From Effrenium voratum (lineage: Eukaryota; Sar; Dinophyceae; Suessiales; Symbiodiniaceae): 64,000 nt of DNA. Location: the NCBI GenBank assembly GCA_963377175.1, contig CAUJNA010003314.1:5001-69000 (forward strand), read 5' to 3'. The translations under genes and the position numbers were made by a program. Under the pieces are notes generated by a model, which saw only the letters and a list, made by a program, of their open reading frames with translations, did not search any database and had not been told where the DNA came from. Of the stretch, positions 1 to 10,500 are shown one piece after another. Position 1 is the stretch's first letter. Every line of letters begins with the position of its first letter.

Positions 1-255
1 GATCATCAGATCATCAGATCAGCGGATCATCAGACCAGCGGATCATCGGATCATCAGACCGACCAAGATTGGGCCAGGGGCCGTCGAATCATTGCCATCG
101 GATCACGGGCCAGCGGATCATTGGATAGTCGGACCCGCGGATGGTTGGACCAGCGAGCCAGCGGATCATCAGATCATCGGACCAACGGACCAGCGGATCA
201 TGAGATCAGCGGACCGTCAGATCAGCGAACATCGGATCAGCGGACCAGCAGGCCA
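1..255. repeat. Degenerate tandem repeat, GATCATCAGACCAGCG type
   Basis: Imperfect 10-16 bp units built from GATCAT, CAGATC and GACCAGCG run through 1-62 and 100-252, with a short unique interruption. No gene is supported inside it. Confidence 0.85.
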
Positions 256-609
256 ATTTGGGAGAACTGCCACCCCAGCCTCACGGCAAGGCGTGTAGGA
301 CATGAAGACGGCAATGACAGCACGAGCAGTCAAACACAGAAGCCGGCGCGTGTTGCGCAACGTTCGCACTGGCTGCTCAAGATCCGCAACTTGATCAGGC
401 GAAACCAAGGGAGAGAAACCAACAAGCGGGGGCTGCGGCGGCTGTGGTGCCTCAGACCCTGGGGCTTCGCCTTCCTCGCCCAAGGCGCGTACTTCTCTTT
501 TCGGATTTTGGGCTACGAGGGGCTCTTCCTCATCTTCAGGGTGTTGATCAGAGCCGAAAGGACCGAGCCTGGTTGGGTTGGGCAGACTATGCGCCTTTTG
601 AAGACCCAC
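217..609 (-). CDS. Weak coding candidate, Glu/Pro-rich
   Basis: An open frame of about 130 codons with an acidic, proline-rich stretch (residues about 20-65) and a basic segment (SPDQVADLEQ to RNTRRLL). I recognise no domain. Its 3' half overlaps the repeat at 1-255 and a competing frame of similar length lies on the other strand, so this may be chance. The rest of 256-785 shows nothing else. Confidence 0.15.
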   Translation of the reverse strand: MGLQKAHSLPNPTRLGPFGSDQHPEDEEEPLVAQNPKREVRALGEEGEAPGSEAPQPPQPPLVGFSPLVSPDQVADLEQPVRTLRNTRRLLCLTARAVIAVFMSYTPCREAGVAVLPNWPAGPLIRCSLI

Positions 610-796
610 ACAAGCCCGGAGTCAGGCCTGTCTGGAGCGGCAGCACCCGGATCGGCTCCAAGTGAAGAGCCGAGTCCTGACCCTCTCTGTGGATCTGCGC
701 CTGCCTCACGTGTCAAGAACCTGCTGCTCCACCCCATGGGCAAGTCTGCCAAAAAGAGAAGCTAGAAGATGGGTGGCCCGAAAGCATTGCGGCAAG

Positions 797-890
797 TTCT
801 TCTCCAAGCAAGTTCTCTCAGCAAGTTGCTCTGAGCAAGTTGTTGGCGCAATTTCCTCTGAGCAAGTTCTCCAAGCAAGTTGCTCAACCA
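797..890. repeat. Short tandem repeat, GAGCAAGTT type
   Basis: About five imperfect copies of a 17-20 bp unit containing AGCAAGTT and CTCT. Confidence 0.75.
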
Positions 891-902
891 CGTTTCCTCT
901 AT

Positions 903-1295
903 GCGCGTAACACTTTCGTACTTAAAAGCTGCGATCTTCCAGCCGGAGCTGCGAAAGTTTACTTCGGCGCTACTTAAAAGTTGCGATTTCCCAGCCGGAG
1001 CTGCGAAAGTGTACTTCGCCCTCAAAAGTTGCAATTTTCCAGCCGCTGCGAAAGTATACTTCGCGCTCTACGTTCGTACTTAAAAGTTTCGATTTTCCAG
1101 CAAGGGCTGCGAAAGCGTACTTCGCACTTAAAAAGTTGTGATTTTCAAGCCGGAGCTGCGCAGATGAACTTTGCGTACGCGTACTAAGTTCTACTTGCGT
1201 GCTCGAAACTTGCGACTTTCCAGCCGGAGCTACGAAAGTGTACTTCAAGTACTACTTGTTGCTTGACAGCTGCGATTTTCGAGCCGGAGCTGCCG
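903..1295 (+). repeat. 60-bp repeat family, array 1 (plus orientation)
   Basis: About seven units of 50-65 bp. The core reads AAAAGTTGCGATTTTCCAGC, then CGGAGCTGCGAAAG and a TACTTCG segment. Related units occur at 9770-9852 and 15480-15680 in the same orientation, and at 33060-33685 in the opposite orientation. Confidence 0.85.
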
Positions 1296-1297
1296 CG

Positions 1298-1371
1298 GAC
1301 CAGGAAGGAATCGAACCCGCGACTGCAGGATGGCGAATCCAGGAGCGCAAACCACGAGACGACTTCCAAAG
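1298..1371 (-). pseudogene. Degenerate tRNA-like sequence with pol III B box
   Basis: On the minus strand, 1307-1317 reads GGTTCGATTCC, a perfect match to the tRNA internal promoter B box. Upstream there is an A-box-like TCTCGTGG and an anticodon-like arm with 4 of 5 pairs and loop TTCGCCA (CGC in anticodon position). The T stem and acceptor stem pair poorly, so a working tRNA is unlikely. A tRNA relic or the head of a tRNA-derived SINE fits better. It directly abuts the 60-bp repeat array. Confidence 0.35.
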
Positions 1372-1416
1372 GCCAGCTCGAGCAACAAAATCGCACAGCG
1401 CCACAGCGACACTCAC

Positions 1417-1637
1417 AACCCCGCAGAGGGCCGCGCACGGATCGCAGAATGGTAAACAGCCCTCAGATTTTGAACGTCCGCGCGGATCTCCACTGAAAGT
1501 CGCGCGCAGTTCAGTTTTTCTTAACATCGACCACGCAGATCTCCGCAGAGCGTCGCGCGGGCAGATCAGAAACCGTAAGCAGTCCCCAGTGTTTGAACAT
1601 CGGCCACGCGAATCTCCGCAGAGGGTCACGCACGCTG
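1417..1637. repeat. 64-bp tandem repeat, four units
   Basis: The motif CTCCGCAGAGGGTCGCGC (with variants) recurs at about 1420, 1489, 1551 and 1613, giving a period of 62-67 bp. Units share CAGTGTTTGAACATCGGCC-like sequence between the motifs. Confidence 0.8.
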
Positions 1638-1964
1638 CCTCTGTGCACCTCACTCTGTCTACTTCCGCACGCATGCCCTATGCATTTCCGGGATGCGATC
1701 TGACTTGAATTCATTGTCCATGCCTTTCTCGACGATCAGGAACGTGCCAACCAAGGAGTCCCGAACTGTGACCTTGTCCTAGAGCGTGCCAATCCTAAGC
1801 GCACGTTGCTTCTTGAGGCGCTTCATCAGGCTATGCAAGAAGGACTGAATCGTTGTACCAGTGGCACGAAGCCTTGTTTCCTCAAGCCGCCTGCGCAGCT
1901 GATTGTCTCCAGGGTTGTGGCCAAATCTGGCTCTGGCTACAAGCAAAAGGGCCCTTCAGCTGCG
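1638..1964. other. Spacer, nothing recognised
   Basis: Complex sequence between two repeat regions. No convincing exon, RNA gene or motif was found on either strand. Confidence 0.6.
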
Positions 1965-3118
1965 GGCGCACAATGAGAAGGTCTGGACAGCCATTGTTGC
2001 ACATTCCCAACAGCAACAGGCGCAGCGACACGAACACTGTCATAGACGCGCGCGCCTCAACCACTGCTGCTGCTGTCACCACCACCGCCGCCGGCACCAC
2101 CACCACCACCCGCGAACGACGCGCGCCAACGTGCGACGCCGCACAGATAGACAGAGGCGCAGGCAGAGGCAGAGGGAGACGGGCAGACAGACAGCGACAG
2201 ACAGTCGGGCAAACAGAAGCGCAGAAACAATCACGGATAGACTCAGAGAGGCAAAGAGACGAAGATGCAGAGAAAGAGAGAGAGAGAGAGAGAGTAGAGA
2301 CACACAAGGGCAGAACCAGAGAGGCAGAGACAGGCAGTCAGCGCAGACAGAGGGACAGACAGACAGCGCGGGCAGGCAGGCAGGCAGGCGCACTGGCAGG
2401 CAGACGGACAGACGCACAAACACACGCACAGAGCACGAAAACACGCAGACGCACAGACACACAGACACACACGCATGCACGCACAAACGCGCACAAACAC
2501 AAACACAAACACACACACAGACACATACATACACACACGCACACAGACACACAGACACACAAAGCCACACACACAAACACACACACACACAGCCACACAC
2601 TCTTACACAGACATACGCAGACGCAGAAACACACGCACACACACACACACACACACACGCACGCAAACACAAAATCACACAGACGCAGTCACACAGACAC
2701 AAACACACGCAGACACGCAGACACCGAGACACACAGAAACACAGACACAGACACAGACTGACAGCGACCCACACAGACACACACGCGCAGCGACACAGAG
2801 ACAAGCAGAGACAGGCACACAGACACCCACACGCAGACACCAGACACACACACAGACACGCACAGACACAAAGAGACACACACAAACACAGACACAGACA
2901 GAAACAGACATACAGACACGGACACCCACACACACCGACACAAACAGACACAGACACACACAGAGACACAGACACCGACACAGACACCGACACACACACA
3001 CACAGACACATACAAACACACAGACGGACACAAACCAAAAACGCACACACACACAGACATACGCGCAGACACGCGCAGACACCCACAGAAATGCACACAC
3101 GCACAAATCTCAAATGCT
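1965..3118. repeat. Large CA-rich low-complexity tract, part 1
   Basis: Starts with CAC/CCG runs (2047-2110), passes a GA run (2270-2295) and becomes irregular ACAC/ACAG/ACGC repeats to 3118. T is almost absent from the plus strand. Long His/Thr-rich or Cys/Val-rich open frames on both strands are by-products of this composition. Confidence 0.95.
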
Positions 3119-3343
3119 TAACGCGTGTTCGACCGCCTCTGACAAGGCCATATCGCTCGCCGCCGCAGTTGCTACTTTTTATGGCCAATTTGGAATATCC
3201 GGGGTCGCCGCATTTTCACGGGTTTTCACGGATTTCCACGATCAAGTGACGGATTTTCAACAGCCCCTTCTCTCGGATTTTCGCGGCCTTTCACAGCATG
3301 CGCGGGCAGACCTTGGCAATTGCGATCAAATAGATGTCAAGGA
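3119..3343. other. Unique island inside the CA tract
   Basis: Non-repetitive sequence with normal base composition splits the CA-rich tract. It contains a short degenerate repeat based on TTTTCACGG (about 3210-3290). No gene was recognised. Confidence 0.7.
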
Positions 3344-3685
3344 TACGCGCAAACACACACACACAGGCACGCGCATGCGCACACAGGCACGCGCACGCGC
3401 AGGCGCACATGTTCACGCACACACGCACACACGCACGCGCACGCACGCACGCACGCGCACACTTACCCACGCAAACGCGAGTCCGCCCGCCCGCGCGCAT
3501 GAGCGCACGCACGCACTTACCCACGCAAACACGAGTCCGCCCGCCCGCGCGCATGAGCGCACGCACGCACACATACGTGCGCACGCGCGCACACCCGCGC
3601 GCACACGCGCACGCGCACACAGACACACACACACACACCCACACGCACACGCACACGCACACGCACACACACACACACACACCCA

Positions 3686-3745
<60 letters not shown>

Positions 3746-4191
3746 CCCACACACACACACACACGCGCGCGCACGCGCACACACACACACACACACACGC
3801 ACACACAGACTCACGCACGCACGCCCGCACGCACGCATGCACACGCACACGCACACGCACACGCACACGCACACGCACACGCACATCACACACGCACACG
3901 CACACGCACACGCACACGCACACGCACCGCATGCAAACGCGCCCGCGAACACACAAACACACACACACACACGGACACACAGACACACACACACACACAC
4001 ACTCACACGGACACTGCGAAATGCGCAATGCACAACGCACAATGTACAACGCACAGCGCACGCACGCACGCACGCACCCGTGTGCGCGTACACGCTCGTG
4101 CGCGCGCGCTCGCTTACGCGCACACGCGCGCGCACGCATACGCACAAGCGCGCGCACACGCAAACGCACACGCGCAAGCGCAAACACAAGC

Positions 4192-4272
<81 letters not shown>

Positions 4273-4530
4273 TAAGCGCACACCCCCGCCCATTTCCACG
4301 CCCACGCGCGCACGCACACGCACAAAGCACACGCACACCCACACACGCAGACACGTACACGCCCATTCCCACGCAGATGCGCACGTGTGCGCGCACACAC
4401 ACGCAGAGGCACAGGCGCTCACGTCCCCACGCACGCATGCAGGCACGCGTGAGTACGCGCCCCTGCCGACAAGCTGGCGCAAAAGTGCGCACAGGCGCTC
4501 GCGCACAGGTGCGCGCGCGCGCACGCGTGG
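3344..4530. repeat. Large CA/CG-rich low-complexity tract, part 2
   Basis: Alternating purine-pyrimidine repeats, including an ACGC run (about 3683-3746), repeated CACACG (about 3840-3925) and a pure CA run of about 70 bp (4198-4269). The composition favours Z-DNA. The tract ends about 20 bp before the kinase exon at 4552, so it probably lies in that gene's intron or upstream region. Confidence 0.95.
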
Positions 4531-4551
4531 CTTTGAACCTGCAATTATCGC

Positions 4552-4589
4552 AGGCGTCTCCTACCTGCACTACTGTCACATTGCTCATC
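4552..4589 (+). CDS. Kinase exon a (helix E to HR of HRD)
   Basis: The 38 nt exon follows the acceptor TCGC-AG at 4550-4551 and ends before a GC donor at 4590. It encodes the tail of a codon plus VSYLHYCHIAHR, the kinase helix E and start of the catalytic loop, ending in phase 0. Confidence 0.7.
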
Positions 4590-7500
4590 GTGCATCTTGG
4601 GTGAAACGGGGCTAAGGCGAGGATGACAACATAGGCACCTGCTGACAGCAGACTCGAAGTCTTGGTTTGTTGAATGGCAATGTCTTACAACTCGGAGCTT
4701 GTGATCCAACCTGTTGATCCCGTTTCTGTGGAACTGTATGCTAGGAAGACGCTAAACTGATAGCTGATTGTATGCTGGAACTGATTTTATTTGCACAGGT
4801 CCCTAAACTGAGTTCTTATGAGACGCTGATTGCCGTGAACAACTGACTGACTGGTTGTCCGATAGGCGGGCTTGATTTCTGTTTGACGGGCATGTGCCAG
4901 CTCGTGGTTCTGGATGGAAAAAGCAATGCCTTTGTAATGCTACCCGCCACAGGGTTCGGCAAAACGCGTGGGACATATTTTGAACTCCATTATCATGCAG
5001 CGCATCAACATTGGCCAGCCAGTATATATCATCAAAAAATGAACCTAGATTTTAGTCAAAACAATCTCAGGGAAATTTGGGCAACATCAAAATTAGCATT
5101 GGCAAGAAAGCGCCTTAGCCAGGCTGATTGCGTCCACCCAATGTTTGTTTCTTGTGTTTGACCAGACCTGAAACATCCTTGATGAGCCCTAACTAAGTCT
5201 ATCGATGGTGCAGTTGCTGAAGCGGGGGACATGCAACTGTTGGATCATTCGGCTTTGGGAAAGCATTTGAAATCTGAGACGCAATGAGACGCCCTCATGT
5301 CAGTGCCTTTCTTGCACGTTTTTTCATTTTCCTGCCGGGTTTGGATTGTGACCTTCTAGGTTGTGCCACAATGTTGCCTGGGAATGTTGGTTTTTTCAGT
5401 CTGAGGTCTGGGAGCGCATCCAACATTTGTCCTGCCAGTTTCTGAACCTCGTGTTTTCCGCAAAGCAGGTAGTGAACAACCAGCACAGTTTGACGTTTGG
5501 GCTCTGTGGGTGAGCCTGGCAAGCCCCCGGTGTTTACCGCCCGAGGACCTCAAACCGCACAACATTCTGGTTGCCAGGCGCGGTCTCACAGAGTGCGCGC
5601 GATTTCCTTCAGAAGCTGTAGGTGTCTCCCATGTAGTCTCCCAGTTTCTCAGGCTGGCTTTGCTTGTCATCATAACAGCGTCAACCGAAGTGTATTGCCC
5701 CCTTTGAAACACAAAGGGCGCTGAAAGGAGACAGCCAACACACACACACATGTTTTCAGCAGGGGCCCGTAGCTTGAATCAGCAGTTTTTTAAGGAATAT
5801 TTGTGCAAAAAATCAACAGGTTCTGTGAGCAAGGGCTGCGCTGGGCGCAGGATTCTCATCCGGCTTCCCATTGCCTCCGCAAATCGTTCCAACAGGTACA
5901 TTCCCAAAGAATGTGCGCCCGCCACTGTAGCATCAGGATGTCTACATTCTCTACATTCAGGTGCGCTGGTAAAGTTCTTGGCAAACTGAGTGTGTAGCGA
6001 GTTGATCCCGTTAATCAAAATACGAATAAGAGTGTGTTGCGAACTAGGTGACTGTCCGGCAGCAGGTACAAAAGACCAGTAGTGGTGTCAAAGTCCGTCA
6101 TGGAAATACCCTTCCAAGCTGGCGCGTTGCACTGTTCAAGCTCAGAGGCCAACTTCATCGGCTGATAGCCTTGCCTACCTGTTTGTTGTCACTGCTCCCA
6201 AAGGTCCACAAGAGATGGCCGTTTCCATCGGAGACCTGCATCGTTTCAGCGTGCGTGTGGAGCTACAGGTACTCCAGATTTTTTTGAGTTGCCCAACAGG
6301 TCCAATCTTACAAATAGACGGCTGGACCCTGTCCCACATTTGTCTGACAGTCTCAGCAACTTGTGAGTTTTTGAAGGCCCGTTTGTTCCAGAAGTGAAGA
6401 TTCCTCCGCACAAACACAATGTGCAGCGGTGCGGATCGAGGTCCTGAGCTGCCTCCTCAGTTGTTCCTTGCTGGGCCTGAGGAATAATTACAGTGTGAAC
6501 CAGCATATTGACTGTGGAGTCTGGTCCCCAGACCCAGTCACAAGCTGCAGGGCACAAACAGCTCCTTGCACTTTTTCTCAAACCAAGTCTTGGAGGAGAA
6601 GATTCCCATAGCCAGTAGAATGCCAAGATACTCAATGGCTTTTGTATTTTTCACCAACTGACCATGTTGCCAAGCTAAAGGAGTAGACTTCTTGACATCC
6701 CGAGGTTGACAGGTTTGAATCTGGGTCCTAAAGTTACTGGTGTCGGTCCCAAATTTCAGTGGCATGAAAGGCAGTTTGAAGCTCCCGGGAGTCGGTTTCG
6801 GAAAACAGGAGCGTGGGCGACTGGGCACAGAGGCTTGGTGAACTTGGCCGAACGCTTTCCTGCCACAAAGCTTGTTTCTACCTGAGTCTATGAATCTCAT
6901 AGTCAATGTCGCTTGCCCTATGCGGACCTTGTTTCATGATTTTCCGGTGTTAGTCTTATGTCGAGGCTCCAAAAGCCTGTGGAGTGATTTTTTGTTGGAA
7001 CAAGCTGCTGGGGAAAAAACCGACTGTTTTCATTTGGATACAGGCGAGGATAATACGCACGGTCAAGAGAGACCTGGTCTGAGTTTTGACTATGGCGCGT
7101 GGGAGAAGCGACGAACAGGCTCGCCGTGTATGACGCAGGGTTGCAAGCTTGTTTTACGCTCTGCTTTCCCTGTTTGGGTGGTGCTGTATGTAATGACTGT
7201 TTTCCCATTGCTTCCACAAAGAGCCCGGCTGGTCAGTTGGGGGGTGGCAAAAATTCGAGACATTATCCGACAGAGGCTATTTTTTCTTATAGGCAGTCCA
7301 GTTGCGTTGCCCTGCCGTTGGTGTTTCTCCTTTGGGGTGGTCCCTGCTGAGCATTAACAAGGAAACCAGAAACCGAGTGTTGGCATAGGTGCCCCATGTT
7401 TATTTGTTTGGTTTCTACTGAGTCCTTAAACGGTGTCCACAATTATGACAACCGCCACAGCGGATACATGAACTTCCTCTTACATGTCCATGTTGCAAGG

Positions 7501-10500
7501 CAGACAACCGCCCAAAGAAAGGTGCGGGGTCTTTTTTTCCCCATCGCAGCGCCGAATGGCTTCTCTTAAACGAGCGTTCCACGTCAGGACCGACATTAGC
7601 CGGGACACTGGCAACTCTATACGAATCAGCACCTCGGTGATTGACTTCGTGGAGCGGTGCATCTTGGGGATGATGCTGGCAATGCTGGGGATGCTGTCCA
7701 GTACCGTGTGAGCCCTGCAGCTTCGGTCAGACTACTCCTTTCACCCCGTGAACCAACACCCCAGCATCTCTCGCAACATCCTACCCTAAACCAAACCACC
7801 CTGCAACCCCTCCTGAACCCCAACCCTAAGCCTAAATCAACCCAAACCCCAAACCCACCCGAAACCCACCGCAAACCCAACCCCCCACCCCTAAACCAAC
7901 CCACCACCCCAACCACCCCCACCCACCCCACCCACCCCACCCCCACCACCCCACCACACCACCCCACCACCCCACCACCCCACCACCCCACCACCCCCCA
8001 CCACCCCCCCCACCCCCACACCCCACAGAAAAAGGAGGGGGGGGGTTCACGGCCTGGAACATATATATATATATATATGGTACCCCCCCTGGAATACTGA
8101 GGTTTTTGGCCAGAAGTTGACATTTTGGCTGTAAAAATGCATGCAAAACACACGTTCCAGGTTCTAAAAATGAGGCTCCAAAAATGCACTCCGTTTTAGA
8201 CTTAAATTCTAGCATCGGTACTTAGGTCAATCCAGGATCTGCTAGCGCGTGCTGCCCTAAGTACATATTTGGATAATTTCAGAAAGAGTTGTCAGAGAAT
8301 CTTCAATCTTCAGATCCTGGATTGCCTTAAGTGCGGATTTGAAGAATCTAAAAGGCAGACCGGGAGCGCACCTTGTCACAATCAAATTGTGGATGTGCAC
8401 TTGCACTGCCTGCATTTGGCCAGGAAGAAAAAATGTGGTTGACATCTTTGCACGTTTTTGTGGACTTGAGGGCTGGCCAGGATGGAAGATTCTCAATAGA
8501 AAATGTAGCAGGTCTTCAATCTTCAATGCAGGGAGCAAAACCTTAATGAGTCTAGCACAAACTGTCAAGTTTTTAGGGGACCAGGATTGAGGATGTTCTA
8601 AACATATGTTTGTGGAATATTGTATACTCGATCTTCGATCCAGGGCAACGCGATCTGTCTTGCTTGGTTCAAACCACATGGAGTTCGATAAGGACAATAT
8701 CCATCTTCTCCAGTTGATTTTTGAAATTCACAAGAAACTCCAAACGAGTAAACTTGAGTTTGGTTTGAATCGAAAGCGTTTCAATCTGGATATCCTTCCC
8801 TTGCTTGAATTTCAATACTTGTTATTGGCGATGATTGAGCCAAGTTAGACTAGCAACACACACACACATGGAATAGTTGCTCTGCAACATATGTTTCAAA
8901 CAGACTGAACTAGCATGTACATGGAATTCTGCACAACACTCGAGTTAACATGAAAATGCAATTGCGCAAGGACATGAAGTAGGAATGAGTTCCTTTTCCC
9001 CAAGTTGATGATTTGCTGAATTTCGCTGCCAAACCGGGAGCGCGCCTTGTCAGAGTCAAATTGTGGATGTGCACTTGCACTGCCTGCATTTGGCCAGGAA
9101 GAAAAATGTCGTTGGGAAGATTCTCAATAGAAAATATAGTAGAGCTTCAATCTTCAATGCAGGGGGCAAAACCTTAATGAGTCTAGCACAAACTGTCAAG
9201 TTTTAGGGGACCAGGATTGAGGATGTTCTAAACATATGTTTGTGGAATCTTGTAGAAAAACACTGCGTTCTACTGCATTTATGCCAACAATAAAATCTAT
9301 GATTGAAAGCACGTTGCAGGCATTGGCTTGGCTCAGTTCTTGCTGGCTCAACCACATGGAGTTCGATAAGGACAATAGCCATCTTGTCCAGTTGATTTTT
9401 GAACGCGCAAGAAACTCCAAACGAGTAAACTTGAATTTGGCTTGAACTCGAAAGCGTTTTAAACTGGATATCCTTCCCTTGCTTGAATTTCAATACTTGT
9501 TATTGGCGATGATTGAACCAAGTTAGACTAGCAACACACACACACATGGGATAGTTGCTTTGCAACATATTTTTCAATCAGACTGAACTAGCATGTACAT
9601 GGAATTCTGCGCAACACTCGAGTTAACATGAAAATGCAATTGCGCAAGGACATGAAGTAGGAATGAGTTCCTTTTCCCCAAGTTGATGATTTGCTGAATT
9701 TCGCTGCCAAAGAAAAATAAGAAACACACAATAGTAGAGCTGCTACTGGCGCGTTGAGGCTGCCAAAACATACTTTGCGCACTACTCTTGTACTGGACAG
9801 TTGTGTTTTTTGAGCTGGAGCTGCCAAAGTGAGCATTGCGTACTCCAATGTGACTTTAAGTGCACTCGCGCACGCCAATGTGACGATCACAACAACTCCT
9901 TCAACGTTGAGCTTAAGTTCTGCTTGGTTGGAATTTGCATGGCGTTGAGCGTCCAGTCAGTTCATTTCAGAGTCGCAAGGAATTTGTCACCCCCTGTCTG
10001 GCCAAAAAACCTCAGTTCTGGCCAAAAACCTGAGTATTTCAAGGGGGGGGGTAGCACATATATATATATACATATGTAGTCAGCCACCCATGGACTAACT
10101 CTGCCTCAAAATGTGTATCAACACTGTGTTCTATGTGTGTTGTCATAAGAACGGCGTGAAACGTTTGGAATTGCGTTACGCTAATTGTGAAAATTAGGAG
10201 CACCCGCGGTCTCTGCAACTTTCTAGTAATTGTACGCAGAAAACGCTGTGTTCTTAGCACATGCTGTAGTTTAAGCGTAGACAATGAAGAACGTCCTCCA
10301 AAAAGCATAAACCCAACCAAAAACAAAACGCTGAGAAAAACTTTTGGTTTTGCCAACAGTGTTGTTCCGTGGCTTTCTCACGGTGTTTTTGCTTTTTCGC
10401 TTGTCCCTGAGGTTTTGGTCAAACAGCCCAAACAGAACAGGTTTGGTTTGGCCAAGACGTCGTTTGTTTTCTTGAGGTTGTTTTGTTGTTGTTGAGCGCT

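Larger units (their letters stand above)
8061..10075. mobile_element. 2.0-kb segment bounded by inverted AT/G-run repeats
   Basis: 8061-8113 and 10018-10075 are inverted copies. Each has an AT dinucleotide run, then a run of C (or G), then GGAATACTGAGGTTTTTGGC or its complement, with few differences. Between them lies the 675 bp tandem duplication. No transposase is encoded. A non-autonomous element inserted in the kinase intron is plausible, but the outer ends fall in AT runs and no target duplication can be defined. Confidence 0.45.

Noticed and set aside
1903..4615. Very long His/Thr/Arg-rich and Cys/Val-rich open frames (up to 709 codons)
   Set aside because: They follow entirely from the CA-rich repeat, which lacks stops in several frames. 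Only the last 13 residues before 4590 match a kinase, and those start at a splice acceptor.
4883..5161. Frame with AFVMLPATGFGKT resembling a helicase motif I
   Set aside because: It lies inside the interval between two joined kinase exons and no other helicase motif is present.
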